Origin: Paenibacillus arenilitoris
GTDB lineage: Bacteria; Bacillota; Bacilli; Paenibacillales; Paenibacillaceae
Direction: 5' to 3'
Length of the DNA stretch: 64,000 bases
Assembly: GCF_014705655.1 (NCBI RefSeq)
Contig: NZ_JACXIY010000003.1
Span: forward strand, 1 to 64,000
Positions 1-8,697 of this stretch are shown in pieces. Position numbers and translations under genes: made by a program. Under the pieces are notes generated by a model. That model ran no database searches. It was not told where the DNA came from and worked only from the letters and a program-made list of their open reading frames with translations. How positions within the stretch are numbered: the stretch's first letter is position 1; each line of letters starts with the position of its first letter.

Positions 1-410
1 TGGAAAAATATTCAAAATTTCAGGGGATAAGTGTAGCGCCCACGATTTTTTATCCACAGTGTCAGGTTTGATGCATGGCTAGTGCAATTTCTGAACTTAG
101 TTACTAGGAATTGCGGCGGCACGCGGCGGTTCGCGACGCCTCTCAGCGGTTCGCGGCAGCATGCTGCGCCAAGCAGCGCCGCATCGCACCCGCAAGCGCC
201 CATTCCCGCCAGAACCCATTGTACCATTTCTCGCCCGCATACGCCGCAGCTGCCAGCCAAAAGTAAAAACTTCCCTCGCGATCGAGCCATAAGTTTATGC
301 TTTCGGACCGTATGCTCTCTGACCGTGTACATTCGGACTGTATACCTGCGAACGTTCGAGGTGAATGCCTGCAATCGGCCGGGGCGCAAGCCGGCGAACG
401 ATCCGGCCGG
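1..410. other. Left-edge stretch without a supported gene
   Basis: No open frame here has a ribosome binding site, domain or codon pattern that I can support. The two overlapping frames on opposite strands look like chance frames in GC-rich DNA. The part at 110-200 is rich in GCGG/CGCG words, and 302-361 holds a 15-bp tandem repeat listed separately. The segment lies downstream of the minus-strand pseudouridine synthase gene, so it may carry its 3' end and whatever precedes the neighbour outside the window. Confidence 0.6.
302..361. repeat. 15-bp tandem repeat, three good copies and one degenerate
   Basis: Copies start at 302, 317, 332 and 347 with an exact 15-bp period. The first three share a core close to TCGGACCGTRTRC; the fourth (TGCGAACGTTCGAGG) is only distantly similar. 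The tract is noncoding as far as can be seen. It could be an array of regulator sites or a small minisatellite. Confidence 0.5.
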
Positions 411-1367
411 CTAAGACGACAGCGCCCCCTCGAGCCGAACCAGCTCCGGAGGGAGCGGGGCGTGCCACTCCATCCGCTCGCGCGTGATCGGATGCGTGAA
501 GCCTAGCGTCTCCGCATGCAGCGCCTGGCGGCCGGCGGCCTCCTCCCACGCCGCGACCGCGCCCTCCTCCGGCCCGTACATCTTGTCTCCGATGAGCGGG
601 CAGCCGATATGCCGCATATGCACGCGGATCTGATGCGTCCGGCCCGTCTCCAGCTTAAGCCGGACCGCGGCGGCCAATTCTCCGTCGGCGGAGACGAACC
701 GCTTCGCCGTCTCGTAATGCGTCACCGACGGATAGCCCGCCGGCGTCACGATCCGCACATGCGGCCGGTCCGGGTCGCGGTCGATCGGCGCGTCGACGGT
801 GCCGGCGGCCGGGTCCGGCGCGCCGTACACATACGCGCGGTACAGCTTCAGCACTTCGCTTGCCTGCATCTGCTCCGACAGCTGCTGGTGCACGTAGGAC
901 GTCTTCGCGACGGCGACGAGGCCCGACGTCTCTTCGTCCAGGCGGTGCACGGGACGGAAGCGAACCCGCTCCCCTTGCCGCCGCCAATGGTAGACGACGC
1001 CGTTGGCCATCGTATCCGTGTAATGGCCATGCGTCGGATGGACGATCATGCCCGCCGGCTTATTGACGATCAGCAAATGCTCATCCTCGAATACGACTTC
1101 GATCGGAATCGGCTGCGGCAAAATATCGTCCGATTCCTCCCGCAGCATCCGGACGCGAATGACGTCCCCCTCCGAGACCGGGGCCGTCGTGTAGACCCGC
1201 TTCTCGTTGACGGTCAGGCCATGCTCCGTCAGCTTCACCTGCGACAGAAGCTTGCGGGAGACGCCGAGCTGCCGCTCCAGCACGGATCGGACCGTCTTCC
1301 CGTGCTCCGCCGCGGAGACGACCGCTTCAAGCGGTTTATAGTATAAACGGTCTAGCGATTCGCTCAT
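411..1367 (-). CDS. RluA/RluD-family pseudouridine synthase
   Basis: This 318-residue protein is a pseudouridine synthase of the RluA family, which isomerises uridines in 23S rRNA or tRNA. The family signature HRLDEETSG lies at residues 141-149 with the catalytic aspartate at 144. An S4-like RNA-binding segment precedes it (about residues 20-75, with SRKLLSQVK). Length and layout fit RluD-type enzymes. The ATG overlaps the stop codon of the upstream adenosyltransferase gene by 4 bp (ATGA), which implies translational coupling. The exact rRNA position modified cannot be read from the sequence. Confidence 0.93.
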   Translation of the reverse strand: MSESLDRLYYKPLEAVVSAAEHGKTVRSVLERQLGVSRKLLSQVKLTEHGLTVNEKRVYTTAPVSEGDVIRVRMLREESDDILPQPIPIEVVFEDEHLLIVNKPAGMIVHPTHGHYTDTMANGVVYHWRRQGERVRFRPVHRLDEETSGLVAVAKTSYVHQQLSEQMQASEVLKLYRAYVYGAPDPAAGTVDAPIDRDPDRPHVRIVTPAGYPSVTHYETAKRFVSADGELAAAVRLKLETGRTHQIRVHMRHIGCPLIGDKMYGPEEGAVAAWEEAAGRQALHAETLGFTHPITRERMEWHAPLPPELVRLEGALSS

Positions 1368-1936
1368 TTTTTCTTCTTACGAAATACTTCCGCGCTCCGT
1401 ACGTATTCAATGTCCGGCACGCCGAGCTTCGCGTTCGCCGCTCTGGCCGCCGCGAAGAAGAAGTCGGACAGGCGGTTCAAATACACCTGCACCTCCGGGT
1501 TCGCCGGATGCTCCGCCGCCAGCGTCACGACGCGGCGCTCCGCCCTGCGGCACACCGTCCGGCATACATGCAGCAGCGACGCGACGGAGCTTCCGCCGGG
1601 CAATATAAACCGCGTAATTTCCGGCGCCTCCGCGATGTAACGGTCGATCCAGCCTTCCAGCCGCACGGCCGGCTCTCCCGTTATTTTCAGCGGCGCGCCT
1701 TCCTTCGCGTACGCGAGATCCGAACCGCAGTCGAACAGCTCCTGCTGGATATCGACGAGCCAGCCTGCCAGCTCCGCGAGCTCGGCGTGCTTCGCCGCCT
1801 CCGCCGCCGCTTGCCCGACGAAGCAGTTCAGCTCGTCGATCGTGCCGTACGCCTCCACCCGGATATCGTCCTTCCGGACGCGCCCGCCGATAAGCGAGGT
1901 TTGTCCTTTGTCGCCTGTTTTCGTATACAATCTCAT
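1364..1936 (-). CDS. PduO-type cob(I)alamin adenosyltransferase
   Basis: The 190-residue product transfers the adenosyl group of ATP to reduced cobalamin, making coenzyme B12. The N-terminal MRLYTKTGDKGQTSLIGG region is the ATP-binding signature of the PduO class. RTVCRRAERR and YLNRLSDFFFAAAR, later in the chain, are further family hallmarks. A longer frame extends 17 codons upstream, but AAGGGG lies nine bases before the ATG at 1936 and the homologous domain begins exactly there, so the shorter start is used. The gene follows alaT after about 95 bp and overlaps the pseudouridine synthase start. The lysine-rich C-terminus is unremarkable. Confidence 0.93.
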   Translation of the reverse strand: MRLYTKTGDKGQTSLIGGRVRKDDIRVEAYGTIDELNCFVGQAAAEAAKHAELAELAGWLVDIQQELFDCGSDLAYAKEGAPLKITGEPAVRLEGWIDRYIAEAPEITRFILPGGSSVASLLHVCRTVCRRAERRVVTLAAEHPANPEVQVYLNRLSDFFFAAARAANAKLGVPDIEYVRSAEVFRKKKK

Positions 1937-2032
1937 CGATCGAATACCCCTTTCCCCACCATCCGTTATTCGCCTTCCTTCATGCAAACAGCAGGCCGGA
2001 TGCGCTCCTGACCTGCTGCTGCTTGCCGGCTT

Positions 2033-3253
2033 CTAGCCTTCTTGCTTCACTTTATGCACGAACTGTCCGATCCGCTCGAGCGCCTCGGTCAAGTTCGTCA
2101 CCGAAGTCGCGTACGAGCAGCGCAAGTGCCCTTCCCCGCCGAGACCGAATACGTCGCCCGGCACCGCCGCGACGTTCGCTTCGTCCAGCAGCCGCTGCGC
2201 GAACTGCTCGCTCGTTAGCCCCGTCGACGCGACGGACGGGAAGGCGTAGAACGCGCCTTGCGGCTCGTGGCAGGTCAGCCCGATGTCCCTGAATCCTTTG
2301 ACAACGAGACGGCGGCGCTGATTGTACGCCTCCACCATCCGGTCCTTCTCCTCCAGCCCGTGCTGCAGCGCTTCGAGCGCCGCGTGCTGCGCCATGATCG
2401 GCGCGCACATGACCGTATACTGATGGATCTTCAGCATGGCGGCAATCAGATCGGTATGCCCGCAGGCATACCCCATCCGCCAGCCGGTCATCGCGAACGC
2501 CTTGGAGAAGCCGCTGACGAGAATCGTGCGGTCCTTCATCCCGGGCATCGCCGCGAAGCTGACATGCTTCGAGCCGTACGTCAGCTCGGCGTATATTTCG
2601 TCAGAAATGACGATCAGGTCGTTCTCTTCGACGACTTTGGCGATCGGCAGCCAATCGTCGTAAGTCATGATGCCGCCCGTCGGATTGCTCGGATAACAGA
2701 GGATAAGTACTTTGGAACGCGGCGTAATCGCGGCCTTGAGCGATTCCGCCTTCAGCTTGAAGCCGTCCTTGGCGTACGTTTCGATGCCGACCGGCTTGCC
2801 CCCGCTGAGCGCGGTAATCGGCGAATAAGAAATATAGCACGGCTCGGGGATGAGAATCTCGTCCCCGGGAGCGATCAAGGCGCGCAGCGCCAGATCGATC
2901 GCTTCGCTGCCGCCGACCGTGACGATGACTTCATTCGCGGGATTGTACTCGACCGAGAACCGGTCGCTCAAGTAGTGGCCGATCGCCCCGCGCAGCTCGG
3001 GCATGCCGGCATTGGACGTGTACTGCGTCTTGCCCGTCTCGAGCGAATAGACGGCCGCTTCCCGCACATGCCACGGCGTGACGAAGTCGGGCTCGCCCAC
3101 CCCGAGCGTGATGACGTCCTTGCGCGTGCTGACCAAATCAAAAAACCGACGGATTCCCGACGGTTTGATGCCCCGCACGAGCGGCGACAAATAATCGGCC
3201 ATCGATTGACGCCGCGAAGATGCGGAGGGTTGCTTCTGTTCGTCTTTAATCAT
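2033..3253 (-). CDS. alaT: Alanine-type aminotransferase (class I/II, PLP)
   Basis: This 406-residue PLP enzyme of aminotransferase fold type I most resembles Bacillus AlaT (YugH). The opening LSPLVRGIKPSGIRRFFDL and the following ITLGVGEPDFVTPWHV match that subfamily as I know it. The PLP-binding lysine lies in SGFSKAFAMTGWRMGY near residue 250, and SNPTGG and the Arg near the C-terminus fit substrate carboxylate binding. An SD-like AAGGGTGA precedes the ATG. It starts 16 bp after the AlaR-like regulator gene, the same pairing as yugG-yugH in Bacillus, so alanine as substrate is inferred mainly from synteny. A broader aspartate/aromatic aminotransferase role is possible. Confidence 0.88.
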   Translation of the reverse strand: MIKDEQKQPSASSRRQSMADYLSPLVRGIKPSGIRRFFDLVSTRKDVITLGVGEPDFVTPWHVREAAVYSLETGKTQYTSNAGMPELRGAIGHYLSDRFSVEYNPANEVIVTVGGSEAIDLALRALIAPGDEILIPEPCYISYSPITALSGGKPVGIETYAKDGFKLKAESLKAAITPRSKVLILCYPSNPTGGIMTYDDWLPIAKVVEENDLIVISDEIYAELTYGSKHVSFAAMPGMKDRTILVSGFSKAFAMTGWRMGYACGHTDLIAAMLKIHQYTVMCAPIMAQHAALEALQHGLEEKDRMVEAYNQRRRLVVKGFRDIGLTCHEPQGAFYAFPSVASTGLTSEQFAQRLLDEANVAAVPGDVFGLGGEGHLRCSYATSVTNLTEALERIGQFVHKVKQEG

Positions 3254-3269
3254 ATGCGATCACCCTTCG

Positions 3270-3761
3270 TTACGGCGACACCATCAGCCGATGGTCACCT
3301 TCATGCTCTTCGAAGATAATGCCGTCCTGTTTGTATTTTTTCAAGATGAAAAACGTCTTGGTCGAGAGGACCGCGTCGATCGGGGACAGCTTATTCGATA
3401 CGAACGAGGCTACCTCTTTCAAATTTTTGCCTTCCACCTCGACCAGTAGGTCGTAAGCCCCCGACATCAAATAGACCGATTTCACTTCCGGATATAAATA
3501 AATGCGCTCCGCGATCCCTTCGAATCCGCGTCCGCGCTCTGGCGTAATTTGCACCTCGATCAGCGCCGTCACCTTCTCGTCGTCGACCTTGCTCCAGTTG
3601 ACGACCGTGGCGTATTTCACGATAATATGCTCCTGCTCGAGCACCGCGATGGCCTGCTTCACGTCCTCGATCGGCACGCCCAGCATCGTCGCGATCAGCT
3701 CGGCATCCCTGCGCGCGTCTTCCTTCAGCAGCTCCAATACTTTCAATTGCAATTCGTTCAT
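3270..3761 (-). CDS. alaR: Lrp/AsnC-family regulator (AlaR-like)
   Basis: The 163-residue protein has an N-terminal winged helix-turn-helix (VLELLKEDARRDAELIATML, then a recognition helix) and a C-terminal RAM/AsnC ligand domain (about residues 75-150) with the typical alpha-beta pattern. Such proteins sense amino acids and control nearby metabolism genes. The frame is open 34 codons further upstream, but AAGGAG lies eight bases before the ATG at 3761 and the domain starts there. It is the first gene of the unit with alaT. In Bacillus the homologous YugG (AlaR) activates alaT; the same role is inferred here from order and spacing. Confidence 0.88.
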   Translation of the reverse strand: MNELQLKVLELLKEDARRDAELIATMLGVPIEDVKQAIAVLEQEHIIVKYATVVNWSKVDDEKVTALIEVQITPERGRGFEGIAERIYLYPEVKSVYLMSGAYDLLVEVEGKNLKEVASFVSNKLSPIDAVLSTKTFFILKKYKQDGIIFEEHEGDHRLMVSP

Positions 3762-3801
3762 CGTAAAACTCCTTCCGGTTCGCCTCGCGATTATAAAGCA
3801 T

Positions 3802-3830
3802 ATTTTACAACTTTTTCGCCTATCCTGCAA
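3802..3830 (-). promoter_or_regulatory. Predicted sigma-A promoter of alaR-alaT
   Basis: On the minus strand TTGCAG (3830-3825) and TAAAAT (3807-3802) are separated by 17 bp, about 40 bp upstream of the AlaR start. The boxes match the housekeeping consensus at 4/6 and 5/6 positions. A second TATAAT at about 3796-3791 lacks a good -35 box. Confidence 0.55.
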
Positions 3831-3889
3831 AGAAAAAAACGGAAGGCCGTGGTGGTCATCCATGCAAGTTGCGGCTTCGTTTCGGCCGG

Positions 3890-5065
3890 CTATTCCTCCA
3901 ATTGGCCCGTGGTCAAATCGAACTTTCCGGAATGGGTAAGCTCGAATTTCACGTCAACCGTCAATTGATCCGCCCGGGGCAGCCACTCGCCCGAAGCCGC
4001 GAGCCGCTTCCACTTCGAATGGTGATACCGGTATAAGTGATGCTCCAGATCGAGCAGATCCAATTCGCGCGCAAGGCCCGTCGCGTACGCGTCCTCGATT
4101 TGCTCCTTTACCTGTCTCTCGATGCTTGCGGCGATCTCGGCTTTGCCGATATTCCCGTCAAGCTCCGCCACATCCCCCTTCAAGCGGACCGTCATCGCGA
4201 ATTTCGGCCGCCCCCCTTCGAAGACGACTCTCAGCTTGTCCCGGGACGACTTGACGCCGACCGTCGCCTTGCCCCGATCGCCCGCCGCCTCGACCATGAA
4301 ATGTTTAAAATCGGGATCGGTCCAGCGCAGCCCCTTGATCGAGTCTTCGGGAAAATAGCCCTTGTACTTCAGCTCCTTGAAGACGAAGACGCCGGATACG
4401 ATTTGGATTTTCATCGGCTTCTTGCCCTGCTTCCAGTAGGCCTCGCTGAGCTTCAGCACAGGAAGCTTCGTCGTCATCGCCGGCTCCTTCAAGGTCTGCA
4501 CCGCGAGCTGCATTTCCCGCGGCCGTATGAAGGTGTACTGCGCCTCATGCGGCAGCGGCGTATACAGGATACTGTTAATCGGAGACTGGTCGAAAAACGT
4601 TTCGCTGTTAAAGATGTCTTCGATCGGGTCCTTCGTTCCGAACAGCCAGGTCGTATACCGGGCTGCCCGCTGCCGGTTCAGTCCGTCAAGCGCCTCGTCT
4701 AATCTGCCCAGCGCCCGCTCGTGGACGACGATCGTTTTCAATTGCTCGATATTGATGCTGGCTTGACCTCCTCGCGTCATATCGTGCAGCGCAAGCAGCG
4801 CCGTGTCGCCCGTCCCCTTCCCGATCCATACCGGAGAAGGCTTCTGCTCGGGCGATTCGTTTTTGGCCACTTGCGCAAATTTGATCAATTGCCCGTACAG
4901 GTTGAATTTCCCGTCCTTGTAGTCGATCCCGATCGCGGACACGTAGCTGACGTCCTGCAAATTGACTTCGTCCCAGCAGCCCGCAATCAGACAGGCGGAC
5001 GCCAGCGCGGCAAGCAGCATCCCTCCCTTCCGCAGCAGGCGCGTAACGGACCATCGGCGTTTCAT
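3890..5065 (-). CDS. Ger(x)C-family spore germination lipoprotein
   Basis: The 391-residue product is the C subunit of a GerA-type germinant receptor, a lipoprotein on the outer face of the spore inner membrane. It has an N-terminal signal with lipobox LIAGC (Cys30) followed directly by WDEVNLQDVSYVSAIGIDY, the conserved opening of the family. The C-terminal half (from about 220) carries the GerAC domain. Its ATG overlaps the gerA-type stop by 4 bp, so it is the third gene of a B-A-C operon. A possible weak terminator (imperfect stem followed by seven T) lies at about 3878-3833. Confidence 0.95.
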   Translation of the reverse strand: MKRRWSVTRLLRKGGMLLAALASACLIAGCWDEVNLQDVSYVSAIGIDYKDGKFNLYGQLIKFAQVAKNESPEQKPSPVWIGKGTGDTALLALHDMTRGGQASINIEQLKTIVVHERALGRLDEALDGLNRQRAARYTTWLFGTKDPIEDIFNSETFFDQSPINSILYTPLPHEAQYTFIRPREMQLAVQTLKEPAMTTKLPVLKLSEAYWKQGKKPMKIQIVSGVFVFKELKYKGYFPEDSIKGLRWTDPDFKHFMVEAAGDRGKATVGVKSSRDKLRVVFEGGRPKFAMTVRLKGDVAELDGNIGKAEIAASIERQVKEQIEDAYATGLARELDLLDLEHHLYRYHHSKWKRLAASGEWLPRADQLTVDVKFELTHSGKFDLTTGQLEE

Positions 5066-6543
5066 GGCCGTCCCCTCCTGCCTTTTCTAAGCGCCCAAGG
5101 CTTCTGAAGCAGGGCCGTCACGAGCCGGCGCGGCTTGATCGGGGCCAGCGGCTCCAGGTAGGAACGGCCGAACGATTCCATGCTTGACAAATAAATGATA
5201 ACGGCAAACACGCCTACGAAAAATCCGAATACGCCAAGCAGCGAGGAGGTAAGCAATATGCCGTACCGGATGATGGTTACCGAACCGTTCAGTGACTGGT
5301 TAACCAGGGTGAAGGTCGCCACCGCCGATACAGCCGCGACGACGAGCATCGTCGGCGAGGAGAGTCCCGCGCGGATCGCCGCGTCTCCGACGATGAGTCC
5401 GCCTACGACCGACACCGTCTGGCCGACGGGACGCGGCAGGCGCACGCCCGCCTCCCGGAACACCTCGAACAGCGTCAGCATAAGAAACATTTCCATCGTC
5501 GCCGACATCGGCAGCCCGATTCGCGAGATCGTTACCGTCGCGAGCAGCGAGAACGGCAGCTGATCGGTGTTGTAGGAAGAGAGCGCGATCCAGAAGCCGG
5601 GCAGGCACAGCGACAGAATGAGGCCCAGAATGCGGAGTATCCGCTCCAGCGCAACGAAATAATAAGGCAGATGCGCATCCTCAGGCGATTTGATCAGCAG
5701 CGTCAAATTGCCCGGCGCGATCAGTGCCGCCGGCGTCCCGTCGACGATTACGGCGACTCTGCCGTTCATGAGCGACTGCACGACGTAATCCGGCCTGCCG
5801 ATATAGTCCAGCTGAGGAAACAGCGCGTACGGATGGTCGGCCAGCAGATCCTCCAGCTCGCCGGCGCCGTGAAGCGCCGGGACCCGAACCGCCTCCAGCC
5901 TCCTGCGCGTTTCCTCTACGAGCTCCGGCTTTGCCTGTCCCGCCATATAGAGCAGCGCGATTTCCGTCTGCGACTCGGTGCCGAGCTTGCGGTACTCGAC
6001 GTGCAGATGGGGCGTCCGCAGACGCTTGCGCACCAAGGCCAGATTAATGGCCAATTGCTCGACGAAGCCGTCTCTCGGCCCTTTGAGCGACAGCTCCATC
6101 GTCGATTCCTCCGGCTGCCTGCCGGGCTGGTCGGCGATATCGTATTCGTAGAAGCCGGGCCGGGCCGAGAACGCGATCACGACGCTGCCCGCGAACAGGC
6201 GGGCGTACAGATGGCGGTTGTCCGGACCGTTCTTGATGCGCATGAACAAGTCGACCGTCCGTTCCGACTCTTCGCCATCGCTTTCCGATAGCGGCGCGGA
6301 TTCGTCGCTCCATCTCTTTAATTGCGGAAGCAGCCCGAGATGGAATTGCTGGTTGTCGACCATCCCGTCGCAATAGAACAAATGAGCCGTCACCCGTCTA
6401 TTCTCGCCTGCGGGCACGCTATACGAGTTAACGTCGTTGCATCCGCGCAGACTTTCCTGGAACTCTTCGAGCGTCAGCTCGTCATCCTCTTCGTGATCGC
6501 GAATCAATTCATGTTCCCTTTCCTTGCCGCTGCCGCGAGTCAT
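5062..6543 (-). CDS. GerA-family spore germination protein (A subunit)
   Basis: This 493-residue A subunit belongs to the GerABKA family. A large soluble N-terminal domain (about 1-290, with the conserved LRGCNDVNSYSV stretch) is followed by membrane segments from about 300 to 465, including a conserved ERILRILGLILSLCLPGFW helix. A-type subunits oligomerise and are thought to form the ion channel of the germinosome. It overlaps both neighbours by 4 bp. The arginine-rich tail after residue 470 is cytoplasmic in the family model. Confidence 0.95.
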   Translation of the reverse strand: MTRGSGKEREHELIRDHEEDDELTLEEFQESLRGCNDVNSYSVPAGENRRVTAHLFYCDGMVDNQQFHLGLLPQLKRWSDESAPLSESDGEESERTVDLFMRIKNGPDNRHLYARLFAGSVVIAFSARPGFYEYDIADQPGRQPEESTMELSLKGPRDGFVEQLAINLALVRKRLRTPHLHVEYRKLGTESQTEIALLYMAGQAKPELVEETRRRLEAVRVPALHGAGELEDLLADHPYALFPQLDYIGRPDYVVQSLMNGRVAVIVDGTPAALIAPGNLTLLIKSPEDAHLPYYFVALERILRILGLILSLCLPGFWIALSSYNTDQLPFSLLATVTISRIGLPMSATMEMFLMLTLFEVFREAGVRLPRPVGQTVSVVGGLIVGDAAIRAGLSSPTMLVVAAVSAVATFTLVNQSLNGSVTIIRYGILLTSSLLGVFGFFVGVFAVIIYLSSMESFGRSYLEPLAPIKPRRLVTALLQKPWALRKGRRGRP

Positions 6544-7667
6544 CCCTTCATTCCCTCCTCCGTGCCGCTATGACGGCGCTTCTTCCCGCCCTTGCCCCTG
6601 GCCTTGAGAAAGCCCGCCGCCCACACCAGGACGACCAAGCCAAACGCGATTAATCCGACCTTTTCGAAATGCCATTTCAATAGATCGCGGTAAGTCATCA
6701 TGTTATTCAAGCCGAAATATGTAGGTACGATTAATAGAACGCCCAGGAGGGAAGGAAAAATCCAATTTCTCTTCAGCCTGCGAAGCGGTCCGAATTCCTC
6801 TAAAATTTGCAAGCAGAGCGAGAGACGGATAAGCGCTCCCGCCAGCCACTGGAACACGGCAAAAAAATCGACATGCTCGAAATAGCGGCCGATCGAAACG
6901 AGCCTCCATTGCGTGAACGCGGGGTATCGCATCTTTTCGGCTTCGATCGGACCGAATTCCGCAACCGCCCCGATAACGGGACCTATCGAAATAAGCGCAA
7001 GAAACAACGCCAGCAGGACGAGATTCGTTCTTGTCAGCGTACGTTTCATGTGATGTTGAATAAATAACAGGACGAACAACTCGCTGAAGGCGGTAACCGA
7101 AGTGAGGGACGCTTGGATCACCGGGCGCACGCCGCGCTCGAGCATGGGAAGCAGATAGCGGTAATCTTTATGCGGCATATTCGCCGACATGACGAAATCG
7201 CCAAGCAGGACGACGAGAGGCAGGAGGATGCAGCTCGTGTAGGCGATGGTCCGAAGTCCCGAGACGGACGCGAACAAGCATAAAGCCAGAAATACGGCCG
7301 CGATGACGATCGGAGGCGTATTCGGCAAATACGTCGTTGCCGTCCACGACGACGTGATGATTAACGTACTGAGCGCAATTATAAACAGGATAAGCAGAAA
7401 ACAACCTAGCAGCGCCCAGGCAATTGCCGGGTGCAGCCGCTGCAGCAGCCATTTGTCGATGGGCATCCGGTTCATTTTTTTCAAGACGCCGTACAACGGG
7501 ATCGCTAGCCATGGCAGTATGAACAGTAAAGCGGCCAACACGCTCATCCAGGAATCGCGGAAAGCGACGTCGAGCAGCAGCGGACCGGCCAGTACGTGAT
7601 TGATAAGTCCGACCGATAAGCACATGATGGCGATAGCCGGCAGTCTGCCGAACGGTTTGATGATCAT
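6540..7667 (-). CDS. GerB-family germination permease (B subunit)
   Basis: The 375-residue protein has about ten hydrophobic segments and belongs to the endospore germination permease branch of the APC superfamily, whose members bind the germinant amino acid. GAGGAAG lies about ten bases upstream of the ATG. It is the first gene of the operon, so the order is B-A-C rather than the common A-B-C. I looked for a sigma-G promoter upstream. A TGCATT box and a CATTAG box occur, but their spacing is poor, so no promoter is called. Confidence 0.93.
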   Translation of the reverse strand: MIIKPFGRLPAIAIMCLSVGLINHVLAGPLLLDVAFRDSWMSVLAALLFILPWLAIPLYGVLKKMNRMPIDKWLLQRLHPAIAWALLGCFLLILFIIALSTLIITSSWTATTYLPNTPPIVIAAVFLALCLFASVSGLRTIAYTSCILLPLVVLLGDFVMSANMPHKDYRYLLPMLERGVRPVIQASLTSVTAFSELFVLLFIQHHMKRTLTRTNLVLLALFLALISIGPVIGAVAEFGPIEAEKMRYPAFTQWRLVSIGRYFEHVDFFAVFQWLAGALIRLSLCLQILEEFGPLRRLKRNWIFPSLLGVLLIVPTYFGLNNMMTYRDLLKWHFEKVGLIAFGLVVLVWAAGFLKARGKGGKKRRHSGTEEGMKG

Positions 7668-7748
7668 TTGTCATTCACTTCCTCGCTACCTAATGTTTCC
7701 CGAAACCGGGATCGAAATGCATGAGGCGCGAGCCTAGGCTGAACGGAC

Positions 7749-7797
7749 AAAAAAAGACCGACTCCAAGCTTCCAAGGCAAGCTAAGAGGCAGTCCGG
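7749..7797 (-). terminator. Rho-independent terminator after the CotB-like gene
   Basis: On the minus strand an interrupted stem (CCGGACT...AGTCGG with an inner AGCTT/AAGCT pairing) is followed by seven T. It sits directly behind the stop codon at 7803 and separates the coat gene from the ger operon. Confidence 0.6.
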
Positions 7798-7802
7798 CCG
7801 GC

Positions 7803-8468
7803 TTAAGGAATGTGCACCGTCTTGACATGATCAAAGTGCAAAAACACGGAATTGCCGTTTGCGTTCGCAAGCTCGATCATGCTTTGGCCGACGTTTTTGA
7901 GCACGCCGATTTTGTTCGGATTCTCGCCCAGGTCCAGGACGACGAATTCGCCGATCAGCTTGCGGAGCTGCTGGTCGAACGTTCTCGACAGCGTAAGAGG
8001 CGAAGGCTTGAGGGGAAATTGCTCGGGCGTCAGCGTGTACGGCGTTGCGTTCGGGTTGTAGGGGATCAAATATTTCAAGTGCTGAAGCGAAATAATGACG
8101 GTATGGTAGACGGGCGAATAAAAAACGAAAAAATCGTTCATGACGGTCGTTAAATATCCGTGAACGGATTGGTTGCCCGTTATATAAATCTCGGAGAACA
8201 TGCCTTTGGCGTTCATTAACATCTTGCGGTAGGATACCGGTTCGTTATACGGCTCGAAGGGCATCTCGGGCACTTCGATCATTTCCCGATCGTTCGTCGA
8301 AATCCGAAGCTGCTGCATATGAATGAGCGGAACGTACAAAAACTGCGTTCCGTTATGCATGACCAGAATATCTTGGCCGATCTCGATCAGCTTGCCCCGG
8401 ATGGGCGCCGACTTTCCGGAAATCTCGAGTTCGACCTGCGAGTCAAGCAGCGGATGGCGATTTTTCAT
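7803..8468 (-). CDS. CotB-like spore coat protein with duplicated short domains
   Basis: The 221-residue protein has repeated beta-rich modules of the type found in CotB and DUF2642 proteins. One is GKLIEIGQDILVMHNGTQF at about 25-43, followed by a PLIHMQQL strand. Another is near the C-terminus (IGVLKNVGQSMIELAN, then FLHFDHVKTVHIP). A middle copy around 110-140 is weaker. AAAGGAGG precedes the ATG. It lacks the long Ser/Lys-rich tail of Bacillus CotB. It is divergent from the pentapeptide-repeat gene and close to cotH, a neighbourhood that recalls the Bacillus cotB-cotG-cotH locus. The coat assignment is an inference from that context. Confidence 0.65.
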   Translation of the reverse strand: MKNRHPLLDSQVELEISGKSAPIRGKLIEIGQDILVMHNGTQFLYVPLIHMQQLRISTNDREMIEVPEMPFEPYNEPVSYRKMLMNAKGMFSEIYITGNQSVHGYLTTVMNDFFVFYSPVYHTVIISLQHLKYLIPYNPNATPYTLTPEQFPLKPSPLTLSRTFDQQLRKLIGEFVVLDLGENPNKIGVLKNVGQSMIELANANGNSVFLHFDHVKTVHIP

Positions 8469-8697
8469 GCTTCCTGCCTCCTTTCATCCGGTTATATAGT
8501 AGAACCGGGCAACGGCCTGCACCTTTGCCCGGCAATGGTCTAACTGTCACGGGGGACGATAGGTAATATATTTATATGTATCCCATTCGGCAGCGGTACT
8601 AGATTACTATCTATTTAATGGAGATTGCGCTTTTAACCCGTTGCGGGTAATAGAATCGGCTCATATCTTGTAATATCTCATACTGGGAGGGGTAAAT

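Noticed and set aside
12..389. 125-codon minus-strand frame at the left edge
   Set aside because: Cys/Arg-rich chance product, no SD, no domain; its repeated YTVR motif only reflects the 15-bp DNA repeat.
7668..7748. Sigma-G promoter for the ger operon
   Set aside because: A TGCATT and a CATTAG box are present, but the spacing (about 20 bp) is too long for a confident call.
8469..8697. Sigma-K promoters for the coat genes
   Set aside because: CATA words occur (CATATCTTG, CATACT), but no matching AC -35 element at proper spacing was convincing in either direction.
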